Source: JBEBGV01 sp040081265 (GTDB lineage Bacteria; Acidobacteriota; Vicinamibacteria; Vicinamibacterales; UBA2999). From it: a stretch of 64,000 bases of DNA. The notes under the pieces are model-generated. The model worked only from the letters and a program-made list of their open reading frames with translations. It was not told the DNA's origin and made no database searches. A program made the position numbers and the translations under genes. Positions 17,101-25,759 of the stretch are shown in pieces; the stretch's first letter is position 1; each line of letters begins with the position of its first letter. The DNA lies in the NCBI GenBank assembly GCA_040081265.1, contig JBEBGV010000020.1, forward strand, positions 1 to 64,000. Reading direction: 5' to 3'.

Positions 17101-18519
17101 GGCGTAGAGCCCTGGCGCATCCGAGGACCGGTCCTTGAAGGACACGGGCACGGAAACGATCCGCCCGTCGAGTTCCGGGATGGCCACGTTGATCGCGGTA
17201 TCCAGCGAGGTCAAGCCGCGATGCGCCACCTCCCAGGCGTCGCGAGGCATGCCGCTGGCGATGGCCTGAATGACGGGCACGCCCAACTGCTCGAACACCG
17301 ATGGTCCTCCGCTCGCCGTTGAATCGGCGAGGGCGAACGACAGCGTCGAGATCAGGACGTCGGCCTGGTCGCCGATGATCTCGACCGCCGCCGGCATCGC
17401 ACCATCCCGTACTCGAAGGCTCGACGTAAACACGGCGAGCGCGTTCATCCCGCGGGCCTCAATCGCTCCCATCAGTTGGTCGACGAACGCGGTGTTCCCG
17501 CTCGTGACGTGCGCTCGGTAGAACAGAATCGCCGTCGTCGGCTTCACCAGGTCGGCAGTCTTCAGCCAATCGTCCAGCGTCGCGTCAGCGACCTCAGGGA
17601 GATACACGCCGTGTTCGGGCACGTCCACAGGAGGAGCGCAGCCGAAGCCCGTCAGCAGCACACGGTCCGACAGAAACCTCATGCACTCCCCGACGTTGCG
17701 CTCACCACCAATCGTCAGGTACTGGCGAACACCTTCGACGACATCGAGACCGACGGTGCTCGCGCTGGCAAAATCGGCCCTGGGCTCTCCTGTGCCGCTG
17801 ATGATCACCAGGCGAACATCATGCTCCTGTGCCCATGCGCGCAGGCGAACACTCCCTGGCACACCCTCGAGTTCGCCGTGCAGGCGAAGCACGATGACGC
17901 GTGCGCTCGCCAGTTCCCCCTCGAGCAACAGCAGCAACTGCTCCTCCGACTGGATGTGCAACAGGGAGATCCCCACGACGTCGACCTCTGCCAGCAGCGT
18001 CGCCTGCGCATGTCTCAGCGCCAGAAGATCAGTGTCCGCGTGCGAGAGGAGGGCGATGCGCGGGCGCGCGGAGGCATCGCGTGGTTGGATCTCCGTCGGC
18101 GCGGCATGCGGCCGGACATCCCAGTCGTAGAAATTGAAAACGTACTCGGCCAGTTCCGCGGGCGGTGTCAGAAACCGATCGGCGCGCACCATCGACTCGA
18201 TGTAGTCGTAGATCAGACGCACGTGCCAGGGCGTATTGACGGAGTGGAACCACACGGCACGGCCGTCGAAGACGAGGCTGGCCACGTTCGCCAGGGAACA
18301 CGGCCCAAGGCATCCCGCCTGCGTCAGGTGGACGGTGTTGCGGAGCTTCCGGGCAATCCATTCTTGCTTGAAGGTCTGCGTCGGCACAGCCGCATAACCG
18401 CGGTCGGTGTGACCGCAGCAACAACCCGTGGCGCAGTGCGACAGGTGTGCCCGGCGCTGGATGACCGTGATCGCTCGGCCGTCTGAGCGCACGACGCGAA
18501 GACGATGGAAGTCGCTCAT
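14182..18519 (-). CDS. cobN: CobN-type cobaltochelatase large subunit with N-terminal [2Fe-2S] domain
   Basis: 1445 residues, longer than ordinary CobN (about 1250-1300). Residues 1-110 form an additional thioredoxin-like [2Fe-2S] ferredoxin domain with Cys29-x4-Cys34 and Cys70-x3-Cys74, plus neighbouring Cys33/35. The rest is the CobN/BchH-type chelatase body, with conserved stretches such as 'ADAIVHVGKHGTLEWLPGKG' and 'IIGIGVWGTSQMRTQG'-like sequence near the C-terminus. CobN inserts cobalt into hydrogenobyrinic acid diamide, but no corrin-ring genes lie in the window. ATG 18519 overlaps the stop of the upstream ATPase. The operon links it directly to a metal-ligand importer. Confidence 0.93.
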   Translation of the reverse strand: MSDFHRLRVVRSDGRAITVIQRRAHLSHCATGCCCGHTDRGYAAVPTQTFKQEWIARKLRNTVHLTQAGCLGPCSLANVASLVFDGRAVWFHSVNTPWHVRLIYDYIESMVRADRFLTPPAELAEYVFNFYDWDVRPHAAPTEIQPRDASARPRIALLSHADTDLLALRHAQATLLAEVDVVGISLLHIQSEEQLLLLLEGELASARVIVLRLHGELEGVPGSVRLRAWAQEHDVRLVIISGTGEPRADFASASTVGLDVVEGVRQYLTIGGERNVGECMRFLSDRVLLTGFGCAPPVDVPEHGVYLPEVADATLDDWLKTADLVKPTTAILFYRAHVTSGNTAFVDQLMGAIEARGMNALAVFTSSLRVRDGAMPAAVEIIGDQADVLISTLSFALADSTASGGPSVFEQLGVPVIQAIASGMPRDAWEVAHRGLTSLDTAINVAIPELDGRIVSVPVSFKDRSSDAPGLYAAHPDRMERVAGLAAGLARLRNLRRADVRVAFVLTNSQAKASQVGNAVGLDAPASLLALLRAMRADGYAIDGVPDSSDALMASLLARGAYDERHPLDPTQAARMTRRVYAAAFSRFPSSVRKRMEDWWGTPAGRGYTRRDAGKRIDKKIAPKSARAVLGSTTEPWSDEHDYQFAALSYGHALVALQPPRGYGMDPDAIYHAPDLPPPHHYAAFYRWLSLPLAEGGWGADAIVHVGKHGTLEWLPGKGIGLSSECFPDVLLGDVPLIYPFIINDPGEGSQAKRRAHAVIVDHLMPAMTNADAYGPLASLNDLVNEYYAVEKLDPSKLPIIQQQIWTLIQQTHLQADLDLRSMLTRDHETHTHEWDDELSPEGVPVTLAEMSGNEVAHLVEDLDGYLCELGTAQIRDGLHTLGAMPALPDTLRALTRLPNATVPGLQASLAAAFGLDLSVLLNAVGARLNPEREIAGVVCRTHADVITRLEDLAHALFVELEQGGFQERLVNDLVASVLGAPDDRVAAPLRFACNTLVPALELVTDEVDHVLDALSGRFVPPGPSGAATRGKAHILPTGRNFYSVDPRAVPSQAAWEVGGQLARAVLERHLSQEGRYPEMIGIGVWGTSQMRTQGDDIAEVLTLLGVEPVWDAHSRRVQDVTVIPLERLGRPRIDVTLRISGFFRDAFPHLIALVDHAVELVVSLDEPIDQNYPRKHYLADLERPSDASLDEIEASARYRIFGAKPGAYGAGIQQLVETHHWQTDQDFANVFIEWGGYAYGRSVDGVDARGVFAERLRAVDVAVHNQDNREHDIFDSDDYYQFHGGMIATIRSLTGSQPRAYFGDSARPDAACVRDLREEALRVYRTRVVNPKWLDSIRRHGYKGGLELTTTVDYIFGFDATAHVAPDFVYEGLAAEYALSPVTQQFLEQSNPWALQAIADRLLEAAERDLWEHPAPETLKALRDVRLKAETWIEARSERQLTTP

Positions 18520-19562
18520 GGTCGAGCAGTCCTTCCACGCAGGGACGCTGCTAACGACGCGTAGTCCGTGCCGGAACAGTCGCCGTCGGGGCTGCCCATG
18601 CTCCATCCGTCGGCGTTCACGTCTACTCGCACGTCGCACTCACGATCGCCATCGTCCACGACGCAGTAGCCTTCTCGCTCGAGCACGGCCGTGGCCATGG
18701 CCGCTGACAAGCCGGCACCGCGCACCGATGCGCTGCCTTGGGCGGCGGTCAGCCAGCTGAAGGTTCGACCCTCGCTGGAGAAGCGCAGGTGCCGACCTTC
18801 AAATGCGCGTGCGATTCCGCCCGACATCACCACATCCTCGGGCGCGCCAACGGCCAGCTCGCCATTCGGCATGATGAGCCACAGCACGTCCGCAATGCGA
18901 AGCGCCGTCTCGAGATCGTGTGTCGACACAATCACGGCCAGGTGATCACGACGCGTCAGGCGTCGAAGCAGAGTCATCAGTTCAATGCGCGAAGGCAAAT
19001 CCAGGAACGCCGCAGGCTCGTCGAGGAGCAGCACGTGCGGCTGCTGAGCCAGTGCCCGGGCGATCAGAATACGCTGCCGCTCGCCGTCGGAGAGCTCGAG
19101 GAAGTCGCGTTCTGCCACGGCCGCCGCGCCGACGACATCGATTGCCCAGTCGACGGCTCTCTTGTCCTCGTCACTCACGTGACCGAACCAGTTTGAGTGC
19201 GCGTACCGCCCCAGCTCCACCACTCGGCGCGCAGGCAATGCTTCTACAAGCACCCGGTCGGCAAGGACAACGCTCAGTCGCCGGGCCACCTCGAGCTGCG
19301 TCAACGCAGCGAGGCTGAGTCCATCCAATTCGATCTGACCCGAGAGGGGAGGTTGCATTCGCGCGAACGTCCGCAGCAGCGTCGACTTGCCGCTGCCGTT
19401 CGGACCAAGCACGCACACCAACTCCCCCGCACGCGCGGCGAGGTTCAGGTGCTCCAGCACAACCCTGTGTGCACCGCGCGTCCGATAGCCGACAGTGAGA
19501 TCTCTCGTCTGCAGAGAGACCAACGGCGACGCCGGGGCCGGAACCTGTGCGAGCGCGATCAC
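18516..19562 (-). CDS. FecE/BtuD-type ABC importer ATPase
   Basis: 348 residues from GTG 19562, which overlaps the permease stop (GTGA). Walker A is 'GPNGSGKST', the signature motif is 'LSDGERQR' (a variant of LSGGQ), and Walker B is 'VLLLDEPAAF' followed by the H-loop 'VSTHD'. The C-terminal 90 residues after the nucleotide-binding domain are unusually long and include two cysteines; their role is unknown. It powers the permease at 19559-20599 with the binding protein at 20603-21868. The stop overlaps the start of cobN. Confidence 0.9.
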   Translation of the reverse strand: MIALAQVPAPASPLVSLQTRDLTVGYRTRGAHRVVLEHLNLAARAGELVCVLGPNGSGKSTLLRTFARMQPPLSGQIELDGLSLAALTQLEVARRLSVVLADRVLVEALPARRVVELGRYAHSNWFGHVSDEDKRAVDWAIDVVGAAAVAERDFLELSDGERQRILIARALAQQPHVLLLDEPAAFLDLPSRIELMTLLRRLTRRDHLAVIVSTHDLETALRIADVLWLIMPNGELAVGAPEDVVMSGGIARAFEGRHLRFSSEGRTFSWLTAAQGSASVRGAGLSAAMATAVLEREGYCVVDDGDRECDVRVDVNADGWSMGSPDGDCSGTDYASLAASLRGRTARP

Positions 19563-20599
19563 ACGACCCTCCCTCGCCGACGCAGCAGGACCACAACGAC
19601 AACCGGGGCTCCGAGGAGCGCTGTCACGGCATTGAGCGGCAGCACGCCGGCATCGCCGGGCAGTACCGACACGACCTGCGCCACCAGGGCCACGATCGCG
19701 CCCATGAGCACCACGGCGGGGACAAGGACCATGTGGTCCGACGTGCGAAAGAGTCCACGGCACAAGTGCGGCACCGCCATACCGAGGAACGTAATCGGCC
19801 CACAGAACGCGGTCACGATGCCCCCCAGGACCGACGCGCCGAGCATGGTCGCAAGGCGCGCATGCCGAACGGCGACACCCATCGAGCGCGCGTAGCGCTC
19901 ACCAAGAAGCAGCGCGTTCAACTGCTTGGTCGTGAGCGCCGCGACCAGCACACCAAGCATCGTGACGGGCGCGAAGATTCGCAGGCGCTGCCAGGTGACG
20001 CCTGAGAACGATCCGAATCCCCACTGCGCCCACTGCTGGAGACGTTCGGGCTGACTGGCACCCACCAACACCGTCACCATCGCGCTCACGGCGTAGCCGA
20101 ACATCAAGCCCAGGATGAGCACCGTGGTCGTGCTGACGATGCGGGTGGAAATCAGCATCACGAGTCCAAGCACCAGCGCGCCACCGATGACGGCCGCGAC
20201 CGTCACGAGGGCGTCCCCAGCCAGTCCGAGCGCGAGGCCGAACGCCTCGCCAGTTCCGTAGCCGAACCCAAGGACCACGAGCGCGACGCCAAGGCTGGCG
20301 CCGGAGGAAATGCCCAGCGCAAACGGATCGGCCAGCGGGTTCGCGAAGAGCGTCTGCATCTGGAGACCGGCAATCCCGAGCGCGGCGCCCGCGAGCATGG
20401 CGGTCAACGTTCGCGGCAGTCTGATTCGCTCCACGACGACCACGGCGACATCGCTATCGGGCAACGCACCCGTCAGCACCTCGAGAACTCGCCACACGGG
20501 TACCCACGTCGATCCCACGAGGATGGACGTCAGGAACACGGCGGCCAGAACTATCGCCAGTCCCGCCAGACGCGCGAGATCGCCAAAGTGCCTGTGCAT
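19559..20599 (-). CDS. FecCD-family ABC permease
   Basis: 346 residues with about nine or ten hydrophobic segments, including the family motif region 'ALGIAGLQMQTLFANPLADPFALGISSGASLG' (positions about 75-105, quoted only in part by other family members as G-x2-Q-x5-NPLA-P-LG). It forms the membrane channel for a cobalamin, heme or siderophore-type ligand. The ATG at 20599 follows the binding-protein stop by 3 nt and its stop overlaps the ATPase start, so the three genes form one transport unit under the riboswitch at 21995-22175. Confidence 0.9.
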   Translation of the reverse strand: MHRHFGDLARLAGLAIVLAAVFLTSILVGSTWVPVWRVLEVLTGALPDSDVAVVVVERIRLPRTLTAMLAGAALGIAGLQMQTLFANPLADPFALGISSGASLGVALVVLGFGYGTGEAFGLALGLAGDALVTVAAVIGGALVLGLVMLISTRIVSTTTVLILGLMFGYAVSAMVTVLVGASQPERLQQWAQWGFGSFSGVTWQRLRIFAPVTMLGVLVAALTTKQLNALLLGERYARSMGVAVRHARLATMLGASVLGGIVTAFCGPITFLGMAVPHLCRGLFRTSDHMVLVPAVVLMGAIVALVAQVVSVLPGDAGVLPLNAVTALLGAPVVVVVLLRRRGRVV

Positions 20600-20602
20600 C
20601 GG

Positions 20603-21868
20603 TTACCGCGCGGGCACAGGCATGTACCACTCGAACGCGTGTGCCGAAGCCAGCGTCGGGTGGAAGATCTTGATGAGGTCCGCGAGCACGAGATCGGGAT
20701 GCGTAATGCTCCGAGACCAGTAGTCATTGCCACCAGACGCCGTCATCCTGCGCTCGTACACCCACACCTGACCCGTGCGATACGCCTTGAATCCCTCGTA
20801 TCGCGGCTCATCGTTCAGCATCGCCTCGCGGCTCGTCCACCCGCCACCGTTGATCCAATAGTCGGCCTCCGATGCCCGACCGATCTGGGTCTCGAGGTCG
20901 ACCGATGCCGATCCCACGGCGGCGTTATTGGCCCAGACGTAGCGGCCTCCGGCGTCAGCGATGAGCGCCGCCACATAGGACCGCCCTCCAGCAATCACGA
21001 ATCTCCCGCGCGTACTACGCCCGGTCATGACAAGGGGCATGGATCCACGGGCCTGGCTCGCTCGTACCTTGAGGGTCTGGTAGCGCGCCCTCATCTCGGC
21101 ATGCATCGCCTGCGCCTTGCCGTCTTCGTTCAGGAAGAGCGCCATGTACTTGATCCACTCGGCACGGCCAAGCGCTGTCGGCTCCAGCCATTCGACGTTC
21201 ACCACAACCGGAATGCCTGCGGCACGGACGACCGTCACCGGAGCGCTCGGTGCCCCGCCCGTCATGAAGAGCGCCGGGCGACTCGACACAACGAGTTCAG
21301 CATCGACGACAGACGAGGGGGCGAACTCGCGCACTCTACCTGTGGCTGCGCGGGCGACGATGTCGGTCCCGATCAGGTCTCTGAGGCGCGGTACGCCGGT
21401 GAGCACGTCGAGGCGCTGAAGATCGGCAAGCAGAGGCAAGTGCGTCGTGGCCCCCGCGAACACGGAGGCGACTGGCACTCTGACGACCTGGGCGCCCGAG
21501 AGTTCGCCGTCCAGCGCCGGCAGAGGCGCGCCGCACTGCACCAGCACGTATCGCACGCCGGTAGCGGCCGCCAACGCGTTCCTGACGGTGACCACCTTGT
21601 ACGAACGGCGATAGTCGACGCTGAAGTTGACCGCGTCTTCGACCGTGACCCTCTCGGGAAAATAGTCGGTCCTGGGGTCGAAGCTCTCGATACACCCGCT
21701 CGTGATGTTTCGACCGGCCGCGAGGGGAGGTGCGCCAAGTGCACTGAACGTGAGCCACGCGAGCGCGACCACCCACGGCCGACGGTCAGCAGCCCGGATC
21801 GCGCAGTGAACGCGATCGTTGAGCATTGGAAATGTCGAGGGAAGACACGAACAGAAAGGACGAGCCAT
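20603..21868 (-). CDS. Periplasmic binding protein of the CobN-linked ABC system
   Basis: 421 residues. An N-terminal basic region and hydrophobic segment ('WVVALAWLTFSALGAPPLAA') form an export signal. The body has the class III (FepB/BtuF-like) layout: a 'VRYVLVQCG'-type first lobe, 'VVVNVEWLEPTALGRAEW' in the middle helix region and a second lobe ending in 'DLIKIFHP'. ATG 21868 is chosen because GGAGG lies 10 nt upstream; a downstream ATG at 21826 lacks this. It is the first gene after a cobalamin riboswitch. The ligand could be a cobalt chelate or corrinoid; the sequence does not decide. Confidence 0.85.
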   Translation of the reverse strand: MARPFCSCLPSTFPMLNDRVHCAIRAADRRPWVVALAWLTFSALGAPPLAAGRNITSGCIESFDPRTDYFPERVTVEDAVNFSVDYRRSYKVVTVRNALAAATGVRYVLVQCGAPLPALDGELSGAQVVRVPVASVFAGATTHLPLLADLQRLDVLTGVPRLRDLIGTDIVARAATGRVREFAPSSVVDAELVVSSRPALFMTGGAPSAPVTVVRAAGIPVVVNVEWLEPTALGRAEWIKYMALFLNEDGKAQAMHAEMRARYQTLKVRASQARGSMPLVMTGRSTRGRFVIAGGRSYVAALIADAGGRYVWANNAAVGSASVDLETQIGRASEADYWINGGGWTSREAMLNDEPRYEGFKAYRTGQVWVYERRMTASGGNDYWSRSITHPDLVLADLIKIFHPTLASAHAFEWYMPVPAR

Positions 21869-21994
21869 CAAACGTCAGCCTCCGCGGGCAACACGGACGA
21901 CCGGCTGAAAACGTGGGTGTGCTCGGAGAGGCGACCGCACATGAGGCCGACTCCGGTGCACCCTCCGTCGTGGCAGAAGGCCGACCGCTGGAAC

Positions 21995-22175
21995 CCTGGG
22001 TAGGTCTCCTGGCTCGGAAGGGACGAATCTCGATAGAGCGATTCGCCGGTCGCTTCACCTTCCCCGGCTACAGCCGAGTGGCGTTTTAGAAGCGAGCACC
22101 TTCACTTACAGTGGCGGGACCGCGCCGGATTTTCACCGGCTTCCCCGTTATGCCCGTTGTGGGCACCCAAGGCGG
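21995..22175 (-). promoter_or_regulatory. Cobalamin (AdoCbl-type) riboswitch, copy 1
   Basis: On the minus strand the conserved parts occur in order: 'GGGTGCCCA', 'GGGAAGCCGGTGAAAATCC', the core 'GCGGTCCCGCCACTGTAA', 'GGGAAGGTGAAGC' and the B12 box 'AGCCAGGAGACCTACC'. A -10-like TACGAT lies at 22186-22181, between the stop of the PepSY gene and the riboswitch. About 125 nt separate the B12 box from the ATG of the binding protein, enough for an expression platform. High cobalamin should switch off the transport/CobN/ChlID operon. Confidence 0.95.
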
Positions 22176-22194
22176 TTTGAATCGTAGCACATGC

Positions 22195-23415
22195 TCAGTG
22201 CTCGGGCGCGGGCATGGCGTTGGCGTCGCGGGCCCGCGTGGACGCAACCGCGGCGACATTGTCGGGCAGGGCCTGCGGGATGGCATGACGGGCGCGACGT
22301 CGCCTGACGATTTTCGAGAGCGATCGGTTCCACCACATCAACAAGCCCGAGACATACAACACGATCGGAGCGAGACCGACCAGCAACCACACGACACGCG
22401 TCGAGTGTCCCCAGAACGTCCCGAAGTGCAGTCCGAACATGTCGCGCTGCAACCGCACACCGAGAGGCAGGTCCTTGTGATACGTGACACCAACCACCTC
22501 GGCCGTCTGGGGGTGGATATACACGGCGTTGTCACCCTGCGTGCGCCAGTCGTCGGGCAGCATCTTGAGGAGTGAGTGCGGAAGCTCGGGTCTCGACGAG
22601 AAGGTGAAGAGCCGGGCTTCGCCCTCGGGAATCGTGCGCATCGCGGCCGCGAGGACGACATCGATGTCGGCGGCGGGTGCACCCTCCACCGAGACAACAC
22701 GCGGGGCGAGTTGTTTCGATGGCCCTCTGGTCATCCACGCCAGCGCGCTCTCGTACTGCGGGGTGAAGCTCCAGTAGGCACCGGTCACCGAGATCAGGGC
22801 GATGAGCGCGAACGACGCAAGGCCGGTCAGCTTGTGCACGTCGTAGTTCTGCCGCTTCCAACTCGCCGTGGTGGCAAACTCGACTCCCTTCCGCCACACG
22901 CGCCGGCCTGGCCACCACACGACGATGCCGCTGAGGCACATGGCGGTGAGCAGAAACGCGCCCCATCCGTTCAGCAGCGACCCGGTCCTACCCATCAGCA
23001 GGTCGGTATGCAGGTCGTAGACCCACTGCAGGAACATGCCGTTGTATTCGTCCTGCCCAAGAATCGTCATCCGGTAGGGATCGACGTACGCCTGGACGCG
23101 TCCTTGTGGGGCTTGCAGACGGAACGACCAGCTGATGCCCGGCTCTTGGTAGAGATACGCATTCTGGAGGCGATAGCCGGGATACCGCTCCTGCACCAGG
23201 GCGATCATCTCCTTGAACGATCCGCGCTCGCCCACGGCCTCGACGTGCACAAGTTGCGGAATCTGAAGGCGTTCGAGTTCCTTCTTGTAGACGACGATGC
23301 TGCCCGTGAGACAGATGGTGACGAAGTAGAGACCGAGCACGAGCCCGCTCCACAGATGGACCTGGAACAGCGCCCGGCGCCACCACACCTCACGAGGACG
23401 ATTCCAGAAACCCAT
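22195..23415 (-). CDS. PepSY-associated transmembrane protein (putative siderophore-iron reductase type), 406 aa
   Basis: Helices are seen at about 16-40, 145-165, 195-215 and 355-380, with paired histidines in the membrane ('QVHLWSGLVLGLYF', 'LHTDLLMG', 'DVHKLTGLASF', 'GLHFGTFWGH') as in PepSY_TM/PiuB proteins. Such proteins are thought to move electrons across the membrane to periplasmic ferric ligands. GGAG lies upstream of ATG 23415. It is divergent from the TBDT at 23571. Its stop is only about 20 nt from the riboswitch, so some transcripts may read into the downstream operon. Confidence 0.85.
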   Translation of the reverse strand: MGFWNRPREVWWRRALFQVHLWSGLVLGLYFVTICLTGSIVVYKKELERLQIPQLVHVEAVGERGSFKEMIALVQERYPGYRLQNAYLYQEPGISWSFRLQAPQGRVQAYVDPYRMTILGQDEYNGMFLQWVYDLHTDLLMGRTGSLLNGWGAFLLTAMCLSGIVVWWPGRRVWRKGVEFATTASWKRQNYDVHKLTGLASFALIALISVTGAYWSFTPQYESALAWMTRGPSKQLAPRVVSVEGAPAADIDVVLAAAMRTIPEGEARLFTFSSRPELPHSLLKMLPDDWRTQGDNAVYIHPQTAEVVGVTYHKDLPLGVRLQRDMFGLHFGTFWGHSTRVVWLLVGLAPIVLYVSGLLMWWNRSLSKIVRRRRARHAIPQALPDNVAAVASTRARDANAMPAPEH

Positions 23416-23487
23416 CGCGCTTCTCCAGAGGGCAGTCTAGCCCGGCGCCCCGTGTCTGCATAGGCGCAATCCCTTCCTGACGGAGAA

Positions 23488-23531
23488 TTCAGAACATCTT
23501 CAGAGGCGCGGGGGCCGACCTTCTATACGAT
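23488..23531 (+). promoter_or_regulatory. TTCAG direct-repeat promoter 1
   Basis: TTCAG at 23488-23492 and again at 23499-23503 (11-bp step), then 22 nt to TACGAT at 23526-23531. The second TTCAG sits where a -35 would be, the geometry used by OmpR/PhoB-type activators. The same arrangement precedes four other genes in the window. It drives the TBDT operon starting at 23571. Confidence 0.7.
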
Positions 23532-23570
23532 CACCTGCCGTTCAAGCCCTTCACCACCTCAGGAGCTCAC

Positions 23571-25745
23571 ATGTTCTCGATGCACGCGTCTCACATGCCC
23601 CCCGCGAGGGCCGTCTTGCTCGGGCTCGCGCTCGCGACCATCTCGGCACCCGCGGCCGCGCAAGGGACCGAGACAACGCCCTCCCCCACGCGTATCTTCG
23701 AGGAAGTGGTCGTGACCGCGTCGGCGCGCGACGAGCGCCTTGGCGACACCGGGGCCACGATGCAGATACTGGGACGCGACAAGATCGAGGCGTCGTCCGC
23801 ATCGACGTTGACGGACCTGCTCGCACAATTTGGTGTCGCCTACCTCAGTCAATGGACGCCCGCGCAAACATCGATCAACCTGCGCGGCGCCAGCACCGAT
23901 GGCCAGGGCAAAGATTTCAGGAGCCAGGTTGTCGTGCTGATCAATGGACGACGGGCGGGCACGGCCAACGTCTCCAAGCTCTCGCTTCAGGACCTGGAAC
24001 GCATCGAAATCGTTCGTGGGCCTGGATCGCTGTTGTACGGCAGCCAGGCCATCGGCGGAGTCGTGAACCTGATCACGCGATCGGGCGTGCGAGGCAAGGC
24101 CAGGGCCGCGACGATGAACTTCGGATCGTTCGGGCAGATCGACGGCGGCGGTGTAGAAGCCGGCCAAAACGGGCGGCTCGACTACAGCTTCAGCCTTCAC
24201 GGCGGGAGACGAGGCGACTACACCTCGGGTGGCGACAGCACCGAAACGATGACCAACACGTCGTACTCGCAGCGCGGCGGGCTCGCCGAAATCGGCTTCA
24301 GCCGTTCACCGCGCGAGCGATTGGCGGTGACCGTCCGCTCAGACGGCATCTACAACGCGGGCTTCCGCGGATCCGCCTGGGATCTCGACAATTTCGATAG
24401 CCGGTACAACCAGTCGGTTGACGCGACGTTCCAGAAGAGCTCCGCGAACAACGCCGTGTCGTTCCGCGGACAGTATTACTACTTCCACGACGTGGACGAC
24501 ATGCACTGGGGCACCGAGGTCGTTCGCATGGCCAACGGCCTTCCAGGTCCCGGTTTCGACACCGACGACAACAACCGCGTCAACGCCGGCAACGGGTTCA
24601 AGGCCGTCACCAACGTCACGCCGTGGCGGAACGGAACAACGCTCCTCGGGCTCGACGGCGAAGCCAGCACGCTGCGGAATACGCGGACGCGCACACCGGT
24701 TCCCGGCGGCGCCACGACACAGACGGCGCCGTTCGACAATAACGCCGACGTCTGGAACACGGGCCTCTACGGCGAGCACATGCAGAAGTTCGCGGGCGAC
24801 AAGCTGATGCTTCGCGGCGGCGCCAGGTTCGATCGCGGCAATCAGACGGTGAAGACCACGCCGAACCAGCCGCTGCTCGTCGAAAGCTCGGCAGCGTACG
24901 ATTCGGTCACATACCGCGCGGCCGCGACCGCGCGCGTGACACCAGAATTCGCCATCCGCGGTGGCATCGGGACGGGGTACCGCGCGCCAACAGCGACGGA
25001 ACTGACGGCGGACTATGTGACCGTTCAGGGTGGACAGATCGTCGGCAACGAGAATCTGAATCCCGAGCGCGGACGCAGCGTCGACATTGGCACGCTGATC
25101 GAGAAAGGCCCGGTCAGTCTGGATCTGGATCTCTTCCACAACCAGATCAAGGACCGCATTACGACCGTCGCCATCACTGGCAACCGCTCGCAGTACGTCA
25201 ACCGTGGCACCTCGGACATCACCGGCCTCGACATGCTGGCGCGGGCTGAGCTGAGTCCGGCCGACGCAGCCGTTCGCTACTGGGTCGGATTCAATGGGGT
25301 CTACAACTTCGTGATGCGCGACAACGACGCGTTCACCAGGGGGCTGAACAGCAATCGCATCGACCGCATGTCGGAGTACCTCGCTTCTGTGCAGTTCGGT
25401 GCGCGGACCCAGGCGGGACTGAGCGTCCAGATTCAAGGCACGCTCGATGGCCCGATCTGGTACGAAACGGAGGAAAACCTCCTCATCCCGCAGGCCGAAC
25501 CGCAGCGGACCTGGGTGCATCGCAAGGAGGCCTACTGGCTCTGGACGCTGGGCGGCTCGGTGCCGCTGGGCCAGGGCTTGCGAATCCGGGCCAACGTGAA
25601 CAACCTGTTCAACGCGAACGCACACTCGGTCTTCATCGCCACCAACACGGCGCCGTTTCTGGGCGATGCTCGCTTCTCGAACGGGGGGAGCGGCAACAGC
25701 CTGCCGGGGCGGAACATCGTGGTCGGGCTGGAGTGGCGGCCCTAG
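23571..25745 (+). CDS. TonB-dependent outer-membrane receptor
   Basis: 724 residues. A signal peptide (1-31, ending 'SAPAAAQ') is followed by a TonB-box-like 'EEVVVTAS' at 44-51. The plug domain has 'INLRGAS' and 'IEIVRGPGSLLYGSQAIGGV'. The 22-strand barrel ends in an aromatic-containing 'VVGLEWRP'. There is no carboxypeptidase-like extension, unlike the other three receptors. Binding-protein, permease and ATPase genes follow in one operon, so it imports a ligand that is then handed to that ABC system. The ligand class (siderophore, cobalt chelate or corrinoid) cannot be read from the sequence. Confidence 0.92.
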   Translation: MFSMHASHMPPARAVLLGLALATISAPAAAQGTETTPSPTRIFEEVVVTASARDERLGDTGATMQILGRDKIEASSASTLTDLLAQFGVAYLSQWTPAQTSINLRGASTDGQGKDFRSQVVVLINGRRAGTANVSKLSLQDLERIEIVRGPGSLLYGSQAIGGVVNLITRSGVRGKARAATMNFGSFGQIDGGGVEAGQNGRLDYSFSLHGGRRGDYTSGGDSTETMTNTSYSQRGGLAEIGFSRSPRERLAVTVRSDGIYNAGFRGSAWDLDNFDSRYNQSVDATFQKSSANNAVSFRGQYYYFHDVDDMHWGTEVVRMANGLPGPGFDTDDNNRVNAGNGFKAVTNVTPWRNGTTLLGLDGEASTLRNTRTRTPVPGGATTQTAPFDNNADVWNTGLYGEHMQKFAGDKLMLRGGARFDRGNQTVKTTPNQPLLVESSAAYDSVTYRAAATARVTPEFAIRGGIGTGYRAPTATELTADYVTVQGGQIVGNENLNPERGRSVDIGTLIEKGPVSLDLDLFHNQIKDRITTVAITGNRSQYVNRGTSDITGLDMLARAELSPADAAVRYWVGFNGVYNFVMRDNDAFTRGLNSNRIDRMSEYLASVQFGARTQAGLSVQIQGTLDGPIWYETEENLLIPQAEPQRTWVHRKEAYWLWTLGGSVPLGQGLRIRANVNNLFNANAHSVFIATNTAPFLGDARFSNGGSGNSLPGRNIVVGLEWRP

Positions 25746-25759
25746 CTCATGGTGCACGC

